Below are positions 1-10,642 of a stretch of 64,000 nucleotides of DNA, piece by piece. The stretch comes from Poa pratensis (Eukaryota; Streptophyta; Magnoliopsida; Poales; Poaceae), in contig CAMZMU010000089.1 of NCBI GenBank assembly GCA_947311845.1, positions 24,701,981 to 24,765,980 on the forward strand, given 5' to 3'. The notes beneath the pieces were generated by a model that was not told where the DNA came from, ran no database searches, and saw only the letters and a list, made by a program, of their open reading frames with translations. Made by a program: the position numbers and the translations under genes. Every line of letters starts with the position of its first letter. Position 1 is the first letter of the stretch.

Positions 1-211
1 GGATCGCCTCCATTGTAACACCTCGATTATCATATCAATACCAATCTAGGGTAGGCAGGAAGTAGGTCTTTTACCTCACATTGAGGGGGCCGAACCTGGG
101 TAAATCTGTGTTGATCTTTGTTCCTGCGATCCCAAGCTCGGAGATGCTTGACTCGCGTAATCCCACACCTACGAAGTCATCTATGACACCTGACGTGACA
201 AACCCACGACA
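1..211 (+). repeat. 5' LTR, 3' portion only
   Basis: This is the last 211 bases of the upstream LTR, ending in CCACGACA just before the primer-binding motif. It matches 7558-7768 base for base except one transition. The LTR start (TGTCGGGG) lies outside the window. Confidence 0.93.
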
Positions 212-230
212 GTTGGCGCCCACCGTGGGG
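212..230 (+). other. Primer-binding site of the Tat-like element
   Basis: The motif TTGGCGCCCACCGTGGGG directly follows the LTR terminus. TGGCGCC-type sequences here pair with a tRNA 3' end ending in CCA to prime minus-strand DNA. I do not assign the tRNA. Confidence 0.8.
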
Positions 231-1379
231 CCTGCGGTCAAGAGCGTCACGTTCCGCGCAGGATCCATGAAGGGAGCTGAAGATCTTGTTGTTGGCCGTA
301 TCATCACGGTCAATGGCACACCCCTCATCGACGATTCAAGCTGGGGGCCGGAAGCAGATTATTTGGAGACCGGCCACGTCATCCCGTTCGGATCCATCAA
401 CGTCTTCGTCGGCTTCATCGGTGGCAGGTCCGTTAGATCGGTCCAGAAGGCGATTCAGTAGAAGAAGTCGCCGATGATGGGGAAGAATCCGTGGAAAGCA
501 TGGACTCGCAAGAGTTTGGGTCCATCATACCTGCCTTTGAAGAAAGTTGCTGGGGTTACCCACCAGAAATCACATCATCACCAGATCAAGAGATGGCACA
601 AGTCGCGGTTTACATGGCCGGAGGAGCAGGCGCATCAGGAACTGCTGGAGAAACCGAGGCATCGGCACCCCCAAGCAACCCACTTCTTGTCCCGTGTCAG
701 CCACGAACGCCGCCCTCCGTGCAACAGAAATTGAGGCCGCCAGGGCCGAGCTCCTGTATGAGGTTCGAAGGATGGAAGAAGAGCGCCGCAGGCTCGATCA
801 GATAAACCAAGGAATCCAACAGGAGCGGCAGAGAGTAGCCGCGCTGGCTGCGACTCAACAACAGGTTGACCCGCAAACACAGCTGCGCGCGACTCAACCA
901 ACAGTGGAAATCCCGCTCACTCCAGCCGCGGGACGGGAATCCAGACGACTGCGGAAGGAAGGGTACCAACAAATCAAGAGACCCAGCAACAACCAAGGAG
1001 GTTTCACACCCCCAGGGCCATTACCAGAACCCTGTCGATAATATGTATGCTGCGGCTAATATCTTGACTCAGATGGTACCAACAGGCGATGACCCGGTCA
1101 ATGCTGAGGCGCGGCGCGCGATTCAGATGCTAAGTACGGCAGTCCTGCAACAAGCCAATAGGGCGGAAGCCGAAGCACAGCTGCCCCTCGTACCAGCCAA
1201 TCACAGGATTGCAGCAGAAAGAAGCGTCCAAGCAGGCCACCAGAGAACGTGTCAGGAGTCGCACAGAGGCAGCAGGAGCAAGTCGCAGAAGCGCAGGCGA
1301 ATGCCATGATGCAAACGGCCCGCAGATAACCCCGCAGGCGCGCCCACAGCCCTGTCCTCGCGACTCAAGGGACCGGCGT

Positions 1380-2373
1380 GTTTCACTGAAAGGATCAGAT
1401 CGGAACCTTTTCCTGAAGATTTCAAAGGGCCACGCAAGGTGGCAAACTACAACGCCAGCATGGATCCAACCACTTGGCTCAACAATTACGAGATGGGCAT
1501 GAGCATCCTAAACGCATCTGAAGAGATCTGCGCACGCTACCTAAACATGATGCTAGAAGGTGCAGCGCACATATGGCTGCAAAATTTGCCTCCCAACTCT
1601 ATAAATACTTGGGAGGAACTGAAGGATGCCTTCGTTAAGAACTTCCAAGGAACTTGCAAGCGACTCTGCAATATAGAAGATTAGAGCGTTGTGTCCAGAA
1701 GGAAGGCGAGTCAAGTCGCCATTGGATGAAAAGGGTGGCAGAAATAATACACTCCTCAGATAATATACCACCAAGCTCAGCCGTCCTGGTGATGGAGAAA
1801 AACTGCAAGTTTGAGCCGCTGATTCATAAGCTGGGTCGCATGAAGGATAAAGTCAAGAGCCTCAGCGAGGTGATGGCTGCGGCTAACAAATATGCCAGCT
1901 CAGATAAAACCAGAGACGCGTCAGACGGAGAAGAAGAGGAGGTTGCTGCAAAGGAAAGAAAAACTCCAACAAGCCCCAGCAGCAGCAAACGAGCCACAAC
2001 AACGCGAGTCAAAACAAACGCAAAAGCGAAGATGGTCACTCAGGGCTCGTCGCCAATGCGCGTGGAGGATTCAGAGGCCAGCGTGGAAGGGGTCGAGGAT
2101 ACGGCTCCCGTCCAATCAATATGCAAGAAGTTTTCAACCGGCCATGCGACCTTCATGCGACAGGTGATGGACGGCCAGCGGACCATACCAAGGCGCAATG
2201 CCATATTACAAAAGTGGAAAGAAGAGAGCCAACACAACGGGGGGAATTCCCATGAAGGAAACCCTAGTGCGGCTCATAACACAAATATTGGGCAGCACGG
2301 CGCGAGTAACCCCAGGCAGACGGGGCAGTATCACACAATAGTTATCGATACCTCCAAAAGGAAGAGAAATTGA
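1380..2373 (+). pseudogene. gag: gag of Tat-like element, frameshifted
   Basis: The retrotransposon gag (capsid) region shows in two overlapping frames. Frame one, about 1439-1684, carries the capsid motif WLNNYEMGMSILNASEE and later WEELKDAFVKNFQGT. Frame two, 1654-2373, continues with a helical part ending near NKYASSD, followed by a basic Lys/Ser/Thr-rich tail. The join needs a one-base shift near 1655. Gag packages element RNA into virus-like particles in the cytoplasm. No CCHC knuckle is evident. Regions 231-1380 hold only broken frames, probably leader or gag N-terminus. Confidence 0.8.
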
Positions 2374-2479
2374 GCCGCAGAAGTCAGCAGGTGAACGCCG
2401 TGATACCAGCAACACCCAATTGGTTAAGGTGGTCAGAATACGCGTAACCTGGAGTCGCGACGACACCCGCCACAAGTAC

Positions 2480-2963
2480 GGGAACCTGGCAAGTTGGCAC
2501 TGGTTGTGGCACCGTACGTTGCAGGATACAAGCTGACCAAAGTGCTTATGGATGGAGGAAGCAGCATTAATATCTTGTACTACGATACTTCCAGCGTCTA
2601 GGACTCAAGGATTCCAGCCTGCAGCCCACGTCAACAGTATTTCACGGCATTGTCCCAGGAAGGTCCGCACGGCCAGTGGGGAAAATAACCCTAGGGGTAA
2701 CTTTTGGAACAGAAGAGAACTTTAGAAGTGAATTCCTAAGCTTCGAAGTGGTAAAATTCCAAAGCCCATATCACGCCTTGTTTGGAAGAACGGCCTTTGC
2801 TAAGTTTATGGCCAGGCCATGCTACGTGTACCTACAGTTGAAGATACCAGGACCAAAAGGGGTCATCACAGTGTACGGAGATAGAGAAAAAGCAATAGAA
2901 TGTGAAAAGGAGATGCGGCTTCGCAGAATCCGCCTGTGCCGCGGAAGAGCTAAAAGGTTATAA
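2480..2963 (+). pseudogene. Aspartic protease region of Tat-like polyprotein
   Basis: The retropepsin-type motif DGGSSINILY lies near 2551, with Asp followed by Gly-Gly-Ser-Ser as in Tat-type proteases. The frame stops at about 2601 and resumes in another frame at 2676-2963, where FGRTAFAKFMA and YLQLKIPGP belong to the protease-RT linker. The enzyme would cut the polyprotein in the particle. The stop and the frame change make this copy defective as read. Confidence 0.75.
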
Positions 2964-3182
2964 GTCGCAGGTGGACCCAAACGACATGAGTGTGGTTACC
3001 ACGCCATCTGCCGAGCCACCAATGAAATTCAAAGCGGCCCAGGACACTAAGCAGATAAATCTTGTTCCTGGCGACTCATCCAAGCAAACTAGCATTGGAG
3101 CACACATGGAAGAAGAGCAGGAGAAGGCCCTCGTCGCTTTTCTCCAGGAAAATAAGACATCTTCGCATGGAAGCCGTCAGAT

Positions 3183-4959
3183 ATGCCAGGGGTACCAAGA
3201 GAATTAGCAGAACATAGCCTCAAAGTGAACCCTGCGGCTAAACCAGTGAAGCAGCCACTACGGCGTTTCCATGATGATAGGAGAAAGGCAATAGGAGAGG
3301 AAATAGCTCGCTTGCTGGCTGCAGGATTCATCACGAGGTATACCATCCGGAATGGGTGGCAAACCAGTATTGGTTATGAAAAAGAACGGTACGTGGCGAA
3401 TGTGCGTTGATTACACCAGTCTTAACAAAGCTTGTCCAAAGGATCCATTTGCTTTGCCGCGAATCGACCAAGTAATTGATTCAACTGCTGGGTGCGAGCT
3501 GTTATGCTTTTTGGACGCCTATTCAGGCTACCATCAAATCAAGATGAAGAGGGAGGACCAAGAAAAGACGTCCTTCATCACACCCTTCGGAGCTTTTTGT
3601 TATGTCAGCATGCCCTTTGGGTTGAAGAACGCAGGTGCGACTTACCAAAGATGCATTCAGAATTGCCTACATGAGCAAATAGGTCGCAACGTTCACGCCT
3701 ACGTGGATGATATTGTGATTAAGTCGCAAGTTAGCCAGGATCTTATTGGTGATCTGGCAGAGACATTCACAAATCTCAGAAAATACAACATGAAGCTCAA
3801 CCCCACAAAGTGCGTCTTCGGAGTACCAGCAGGAAAGCTATTGGGATTCATAGTATCAGAAAGAGGCATTGAGGCCAATCCTGACAAGATAAAGGCCGTG
3901 ATGGATCTCCAAAAGCCAGAAAAGATAAAAGATGTGCAGCGACTTACTGGTTGCGTAGCAGCTTTGAGTCGCTTTATATCAAGATTGGGAGAGAAAGCAC
4001 TACCTTTGTACAGACTGTTGAAAAAATCAGACACCTTCGTTTGGGACGCAGAGGCCGACGAAGCTCTGACAGCCTTGAAATCAATTGACAAATGCTCCAG
4101 TTCTGGCGGCTCCAAAGATAAAGAGCCAATGCTACTATACATAGCGGCAAATTCCCGCGCTGTGAGTGCTGTCATGGTTGTGGAGAGACAAGAAACAGGA
4201 AAGGAATACCCTGTCCAGAGACCAGTATACTACGTGAGCGAAGTCCTCACAGCTTCCAAACAGCGTTACCCACAGTGGCAGAAGTTGGTGTTTGGAGTGT
4301 TCATGGCGAGTCGCAAGCTGAAGCACTACTTCCAAGAGCATCCAATAACTGTGGTTAGTTCAGCACCATTGGCAGATATCATTCGTAATCGAGAAGCTAC
4401 TGGAAGAGTCGCTAAGTGGGCGATCGAGTTGGGACCACATCACATCAGCTACGAGCCGCGCACATCAATTAAGTCGCAAGCCCTTGCAGATTTTATTAAC
4501 GATTGGACAGAAATCCAAGTTGCTCCTAGCATGGCAGAAACCAAATACTGGACCATGCATTTTGATGGGTCAAGACAGTTGCAAGGCTCGGGGGCTGGAG
4601 TTGTTCTAACATCTCCCAAGGGAGACAAGCTGCGGTATGTGTTACAGATACACTTCAACTGCACAAATAACGTGGCGGAGTACGAGGCACTGCTTCATGG
4701 TCTACGTATAGCAAAGGAGATGAACATCAGTCGCATACGCTGTTTTGGCGATTCAGACTTGGTGGCACAGCAGGTCTCCGGAACGTGGGACAGCAAGGAT
4801 GCGAACATGGCTGCATATAGAGAGAGGTGGACAGAATTGCTGGACATTTCACTGGATACCAAGTTGAACATATTGATCGGAGACAAAATGAAGCTGCGAT
4901 GCCCTGTCTCGGCTTGGATCCAACAGACAGTCAGTCCCACCCAATGTTTTCCTGGATGA
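3183..4959 (+). pseudogene. pol: Reverse transcriptase and RNase H of Tat-like element
   Basis: A short frame (3183-3410) carries the RT N-terminus (PLRRFHDDRRKAIGEE). A 535-codon frame (3352-4959) carries the rest, so a one-base shift lies near 3350. RT motifs in order are WRMCVDYTSLNKACPKD, the FLDAYSGYHQI block, SMPFGLKNAGATYQR and the catalytic YVDD at 3700-3711. An RNase H connection domain (YYVSEVLT) follows, then an RNase H with MHFDGS and NNVAEYEALLHGL near 4555-4720, and catalytic-type GDSDLV near 4750. Together these copy element RNA into DNA and remove the template. The 535-codon stretch is open, consistent with a young copy. Confidence 0.92.
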
Positions 4960-5029
4960 ACTGCACAATCCATCAGTCAAACCTCCAGCAGAGATTGACA
5001 TTGCAGAGCCAGAGGATGATTCAACTTTA

Positions 5030-6321
5030 GTCGCAGCCCTGCATGAACAGCCAGGATGGACAGAGCCATACATGGCATATTTAAGTCGCGGAGTGCTGCC
5101 GGACGATGAAATTGAGGCGCGCAAAATCATACGACGATCAAAGGCCTATACAATCATCAACAACGAATTATACAAGCGCAGCGTGTCAGGAGCATTCCAA
5201 AGATGTGTCTCACCAGAAGAGGGACGAAAAATCTTGCACGAAATTCATTCAGGCGATTGTGGCCATCATGCTTCGTCAAGATCTTTGGTGGCAAAGGCGT
5301 TCCGACATGGATTCTTCTGGTTAACAGCATTAGCAGACAGAGCAAATTGTCAGAGTGTGCGATGGATGTCAAAGATACGCTAGGCAAGATCATATGCCAG
5401 CCCAAGCACTTCGCACAATACCCATCACATGGCCTTTTGCCGTATGGGGTTTTGACATGGTAGGGCCTTTCAGACGGTCTTCAAACGGAAAAACTCACCT
5501 CTGTCATGGTGGACAAATTCACAAAGTGGATAGAAGCAGAACCTGTGGGAGATTGCGAGGCTGAAACAGCAGTCAAGTTCTTGAAGAAGGTCATATTCCG
5601 CTTCGGTTACCCCCATAGTATCATTACAGACAATGGGAGCAACACCTCTGAAGGGGCTACACAGATATTTTGCGCAGACAATGGGATAAGATTGGACCTC
5701 ACGTCAGTAGCACACCCGCAGAGCAATGGACAAGCTGAGCGAGCTAACCAGGAAATTCTCCATGGAATTAAGCCGCGCCTTATTGAAAAGGTCGAAGCAT
5801 CTCCAGGATGTTGGGTGGAAGAACTGCCAGCAGTACTGTGGAGCTTAAGAACAACCCCTAACAGATCCACAGGATTTACACCATATTTCATGGTCTATGG
5901 AGCAGAAGCAGTCATGCCCAGCGATATCATACATGATTCACCAAGAGTTGCGGCTTACATCGAGACAGATAATGAGATAGCTCGGCAAGACTCGGTGGAC
6001 ACATTAGAAGAGGTTAGAGACTTGGCAGCATCAAGGTCAGCAGTATATCAACAAGACTTGCGACGCTATCATGCCAGACGCATCAAAACCCGCACCTTTC
6101 AAGAAGGCGACCTAGTACTGCGACTTAAACAAGATCACAAGGGAATGCATAAGCTGTCCTCTCCATGGGAAGGACCCTACATCATCAGCAAGAAGCTAAA
6201 CAATGGGTCGTACTACCTGCTGGATGTAAGGGAAGAAAGCAGCGAACGCCATGATTTCGAGGATCGTCTCGAGGCACCTCGCCCTTGGAACGTCGCACAC
6301 CTGCGACCGTACTATACATAA
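5030..6321 (+). pseudogene. int: Integrase of Tat-like element, frameshifted
   Basis: An N-terminal zinc-binding HHCC region is visible at 5072-5383 (HEIHSGDCGHH, then Cys residues). After a frame break near 5390-5500 the catalytic core runs at 5506-6321. It opens VDKFTKWIEAEP, shows ITDNGSN with the second catalytic Asp, and AHPQSNGQAERANQEI with the Glu. A C-terminal domain with GPYIISKKLNNGSYYL ends at a TAA near 6321. Integrase inserts the cDNA. No chromodomain is seen, consistent with a Tat-type rather than chromoviral element. Confidence 0.9.
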
Positions 6322-6408
6322 GAAAAGGCTAATCAGAGCCAAGCATCATCCTTTCCAGCTTTATAGCTGAGTATCATCACAGCCACTCAGGGCTAGAACT
6401 TCAACTTT

Positions 6409-6599
6409 GGTCGCCACCTAGGCGCGACCTATGCAACATCTGATCGCCACCCAGGCGCGATCGACCCTTGTATCAGAAACCGGCTGCCACCTAGGCGCGG
6501 CCGTAAACTTTGTATCATCTCTGGTCGCCACCTAGGCGCGACCGACCCCATGTATCATCCACCCTATGTATAACACTCGGTTGCCACCTAGGCGCGACC
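6409..6599 (+). repeat. Five-copy hairpin array in the 3' untranslated region
   Basis: Five 21-base units lie at 6409-6429, 6442-6462, 6482-6502, 6523-6543 and 6579-6599. Each has a 6-base stem around a 9-base loop CACCTAGGC (CACCCAGGC in copy 2). Stems are GGTCGC/GCGACC (copies 1 and 4), GATCGC/GCGATC, GGCTGC/GCGGCC and GGTTGC/GCGACC. The spacers are unrelated apart from a recurring TGTATCATC-like word. The array lies between the integrase stop and the 3' LTR. Confidence 0.9.
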
Positions 6600-7238
6600 T
6601 TATGTGTCATCATAATCAAAGCTTATCATAGCTTAGCCTATCATGGCAATATCATTATGTTTCTTGGGGTCTTTGTTACCCTGAAACAGCCATTTATTGG
6701 CAATTATCAAATTTACCTTAAGTTGGATTGCTACTCGCATTATGTGGCCAAAGTACTGGGGTGTGGCGTCAATCGAGCTTGATTGCCTATCATGGCCGCT
6801 CTCGACCCTGAACACACATGTTCCTAGGAAATACTGAGTCGCGCGAGTGCCCACTTAAGGATTCAGATGGCCTAACTAGAGGTCGATGTACTGCTTATAG
6901 TACGGCAACACCAATTACAATTACTTGTATCTTAACAATTGTTTTATTCATGATATCAAGTTACAGGTGATGACCTTCAGAGTTCTCTGAGAAGAATTGA
7001 GATGATTACCACATACATCCTCTCAATCCTTGGGGGCTACATCATATTATCATCAAAAATTTGAAGATAGATCGTCATCAAGTTCTGAAGCTATCAGGAT
7101 ACTCTAACAAAGAAGCTCACGAAGTCAGATGATCTTCCAGGTGCGAGTCAAGGCCAATCTGCACAATTATAAGTCGCGAAACAAGGAAAAGCGCGGCCTA
7201 AACATTCAAGATCAAGAAATACTATGAAGTTCAGGCCA

Positions 7239-7252
7239 CGCTTGGGGGCTAA
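7239..7252 (+). other. Polypurine tract of the Tat-like element
   Basis: The G-rich stretch GCTTGGGGGCTAA abuts the LTR start TGTCGGGG at 7253 and would prime plus-strand synthesis. Positions 6600-7238 hold no supported coding sequence. Confidence 0.75.
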
Positions 7253-7768
7253 TGTCGGGGGAATACTTTCTGGATTAACCCGCGGCCCAGTGCGACTTAA
7301 CTTACTCGCACGGACAAAGGCCCACTTGGGAGCAAGCCCAATATTGAACCGCCATAAGGGGAAAGATCTAGAAGACATATCCCGGAGGACGTGAAGACCA
7401 AGTAGTCTCCGAGTAGGCCTCTGTGGATGTATTCCTTATGGGGGAAGTTTCCTTTTGTAACCTAGCGAGCCTCTGTGTATATAAAGAGGACTCGCAGGAC
7501 TTAGAGCGGGTCAAGCTATCAAGCCCAAACCCTAGCTCATACGGCGAGTACCAGATCGGATCGCCTCCATTGTAACACCTCGATTATCATATCAATACCA
7601 ATCTAGGGTAGGCAGGAAGTAGGTCTTTTACCTCACATTGAGGGGGCCGAACCTGGGTAAATCTGTGTTGATCTTTGTTCCTGCGATCCCAAGCTCGGAG
7701 ATGCTTGACTCGCGTAATCCCACACCTACGAAGTCATCCATGACACCTGACGTGACAAACCCACGACA
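7253..7768 (+). repeat. 3' LTR of Tat-like element (516 bp)
   Basis: The LTR begins TGTCGGGG after the polypurine tract and ends CCACGACA, giving TG...CA termini. It contains a TATA-like TGTATATAAAGAGG near 7475, the probable promoter, with the transcript start soon after. Its last 211 bases match window positions 1-211. The next five bases, CAGCC, would be the target duplication, but the partner lies outside the window. Confidence 0.92.
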
Positions 7769-8390
7769 CAGCCGATCATGGATTTGAAGAGGAGGGAGTT
7801 CCTGGATTTGCAACAGGGACGTATGGACCTCCGCACTTATGGTTTTGAATTCAACCATCTCTCTCGTTACGCCCCAAGGGACGTGACCACTGATGCCGAC
7901 AAGCAAGAGCTGTTCCGCAAGGGTCTTGCGCCGCAGCTTCGCTATGAATTACTGCCCTTCAAGTTCCAGACCTACTAGGAGCTGTTCAACCAGGCTCTTA
8001 CTCTTGAGCAAGGAAGGAAGGAACTCGAGGCTTCCAAGAGGCCAGCACACGGGGACCACCAGAGTTCCTCGGGTTCTGAGAGCAAGAAGCGCAGGGTGTT
8101 TGTTCCCTACAGCGCTGTACCGCGTGCTCCATTCATGTCGAGGGCCGCGGGATACATGCCACCACCTCCGCGCCCCACTACTTCAACTTTGGGTCGAGCG
8201 GAAGTGGGTATCGTCCTCAGCTACCTGCTCCACCTGGACTCACTTGCTACACCTGTGGCCAGGCTGGCCACTACTCCAGGGAGTGCCCCCAGAAGGCAGC
8301 TATTTTCGGGGACACCTGCACGAGCCCCGCCACACCAGCTGGCAAGGCTGGACCTATTGTGCATGGTCGCCTGAACCACGTCTCTGCTGA
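7769..8390 (+). pseudogene. gag: gag of Tekay-like element, 5'-truncated
   Basis: The capsid C-terminal part reads in frame from 7778 (KRREFLDLQQGRMDLRTY, LSRYAPRD). A TAG stop at about 7976 sits where a Gln codon is expected, a C-to-T change. The frame then continues through a Ser/Lys-rich linker. A CCHC zinc knuckle (CYTCGQAGHYSRECP, from 8245) is in a different frame, so a one-base shift intervenes. The N-terminal half is missing because of the Tat insertion at 7768. The protein would bind RNA in the particle. Confidence 0.88.
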
Positions 8391-9024
8391 AGAAGCTGAG
8401 GAGGACCCCGGCGTCCTCATGGGTGAGTTACGAATCAACGGCAATTCAGCTACAGTTTTGTTTGACTCTGGAGCATCGCATTCATTCATATCTATAGTAT
8501 TTGCAAAAGACCACAACATACCGTTCGAGAAGATGAGCCATCCCTTGGTGATCTCCACACCTGGCTCTAAATGGCGAACCGATGGTGTTACTCCTGAGGT
8601 CCAGATTACCATAGGTTACTCGTCTTTTCCTTTTGCTTTGGTTGCTCTGAGGTCAAGTGGCATTGATGTCATACTGGGCATGGACTGGTTAGTAAAATAC
8701 CGGGCTAATCTCGACTGTGCTGCCAAGACCATCACCGTGACTACTTCTTCCGGTGACATTGTTGAGTATTGGTCTGCACTATCAAAGCCTCCATCCTCAA
8801 TTATTCCCCTCTCACCAGAGATCCTCCTTTGCTTTATGGAAGGCGAATCCCCTCCAGAAATACATGAAATACATGTGGTGTGTGACTTCCCGGATGTGTT
8901 CCCGGAAGAATTGCCTGGCATGCCTCCTGACCGAAGTGTGGAGTTTGTCATAGATCTGCTTCCCGGTACTGCTCCGATCTCCAAGAAGCCCTACCGTATG
9001 CCAGTGGAGAGTTGGCTCTGTTGA
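8359..9024 (+). pseudogene. Protease and RT N-terminus of Tekay-like element
   Basis: A 221-codon frame holds the retropepsin motif LFDSGASHSFIS near 8459, with the catalytic Asp in DSG, and later ILGMDWLVKYRA, a conserved chromoviral protease C-terminal block. It ends in the RT lead-in ([21 protein letters not shown]). The RT proper continues in another frame from 9012, so one base is lost or gained near 9005. Confidence 0.9.
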
Positions 9025-9809
9025 AAGAGCAAATTGATCAGCTATTAGCGAAGGATTTCATTCAGCCTAGCAGTTCACCTTGGGGTTGTCCGGTACTCTT
9101 CGTCAAAAAGAGAGATTCTACCGTGCCTCGTCTAGTCTCTGACTATAGACCGTTGAATGCGGTGACAATCAAGAACAAGTATCCTATTCCTCGCATCAAT
9201 GATCTGTTGGATCAGTTAGCTGGTGCAACAGTATTCTCCAAGATGGATCTGAGGTCAGGATACCATCAGATCAAGATCAGAAAGGAGGATATCCCAAAGA
9301 CAGCATTTGTTACTCGCTATGGCTCATATGAGTATACCGTCATGTCCTTTGGTTTCACCAATGCTCCAGCTACTTTCATGAGGCTCATGAACTCCATCTT
9401 CATGGATTATCTCGACAAGTTTGTCGTCATTTACATCGATGACATCCTCGTTTATTCCAAAACCGATGAAGAGCATGCCGAACATCTTCGGTTGGTTCTG
9501 ACACGACTTCGAGAACACCGCCTCTATGCCAAGTTCTCCAAGTGTGAGTTCTGGTTGGATAATCTTGTCTTCCTTGGTCATGTGATATCCGCTAATGGTG
9601 TGGCTGTCATTCCTGACAAGATTCAGTCCATTTTGGATTGGAAAACTCCAATGTCAGTCAAGGACATCCGTAGCTTTCTCGGATTGGCAGGTTACTACCG
9701 CCGATTCATCGAAGGTTTCTCCAAGATAGCCAAGGCTCTGACTGACCTTCTCAAGAAGGATAAAAATTCGTATGGACGGACGAAGCTGAAGAGAGCTTCA
9801 AAACACTGA
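9012..9809 (+). pseudogene. pol: Reverse transcriptase of Tekay-like element
   Basis: RT motifs in order are [67 protein letters not shown] and catalytic YIDD near 9433-9444. The frame ends at 9809 after the expected thumb region because of a one-base shift near 9770; RNase H continues in another frame. Confidence 0.93.
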
Positions 9810-10642
9810 AAGCCAAACTCACGTCCGCTCCTGTGCTTGTCCTGCCGGACACAAGCAAGGATTTCGTCGTCTTCTGTGACGCCTCTCTGCAAGGCTTGGG
9901 CTGTGTACTAATGCAAGATGGCCATGTGGTGGCATATGCTTCCCGCCAACTTAAGCCGCATGAGCACAACTACCCAACTCATGATCTAGAACTTGCCGCG
10001 GTGGTCTATGCTTTGAAGCAGTGGAGACCATACCTGTTTGGTAACCGTTGCGAGATTTTCTCGGATCACAAGAGTCTGAAGTACCTCTTCACCCAGCCGG
10101 ATTTAAATCTCAGGCAAAGGCGTTGGTTGGAGTTAATCAAGGACTATGATGTGAGTCTGAACTATCAACCCGGCAAAGCAAACGTCGTGGCTGACGCGCT
10201 AAGTCGGAAGTCCTATTGCAACAATCTGATGATTGAAAAGGCCCAACCTGCCCTTCATGAAGAGTTCTCTCGTTTGAACTTAGAAATGGTTCCCTCTGGC
10301 TACCTTGCAAATCTGGAGATCAAATCTACTCTTGTAGACCAGATTAAGGAAGCTCAAACCCATGACAAGGGTATTCTAAAAATCAAGGAGAACATTGCTA
10401 GCGGGAAGGCCAAATGTTTTTCTGTCAATGAATCCGGAGTTGTTTATTTTGGTGACCGCTTGGTAGTGCCAAAGAAACGAAAATTGAGGGAGCTGATCCT
10501 CCAAGAAGCTCATGAATCTCCTCTCTCTATTCATCCCGGTAGTACCAAAATGTACCAAGACCTTCGACCACAATTCTGGTGGACTCGGATGAAACGAGAA
10601 ATTGCCAAGTATGTTGCTGAATGCGAACCTGTCGACGGGTAA
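9770..10642 (+). pseudogene. RNase H and integrase zinc domain of Tekay-like element
   Basis: The frame at 9833-10642 starts with RNase H ([15 protein letters not shown], with catalytic Asp), continues [15 protein letters not shown] and [11 protein letters not shown], and ends ADALSRK near 10205. A linker and the integrase zinc region follow ([28 protein letters not shown]). The frame breaks at 10642, between the zinc finger and the catalytic core. Confidence 0.9.

Larger units (their letters stand above)
1..7768 (+). mobile_element. Ty3/gypsy LTR retrotransposon, Tat-like lineage, 5' end outside window
   Basis: A nearly complete Ty3/gypsy element enters from the left edge. Positions 1-211 repeat 7558-7768 with one substitution seen (182 T versus 7739 C), so they are the tail of the 5' LTR. 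A primer-binding-type motif follows at 212-230. The internal domain encodes gag, protease, reverse transcriptase, RNase H and integrase in that order, which defines Ty3/gypsy. A polypurine tract ends at 7252. The layout and the PBS and PPT motifs resemble grass Tat elements such as RIRE2, which is a family inference. The near-identical LTR halves imply recent insertion, yet the frame breaks at least five times. The element interrupts the gag of the chromovirus that resumes at 7769. Confidence 0.93.

Noticed and set aside
81..461. 126-codon ORF across the Tat LTR-internal junction
   Set aside because: It starts inside the LTR and crosses the primer-binding site; not a plausible protein start.
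6409..6599. CRISPR-like array (regular palindromic repeats with unique spacers)
   Set aside because: The sequence is plant nuclear DNA inside a retrotransposon 3' region; the repeats are 21 bases, spacers vary from 12 to 35 bases, and no cas genes exist.
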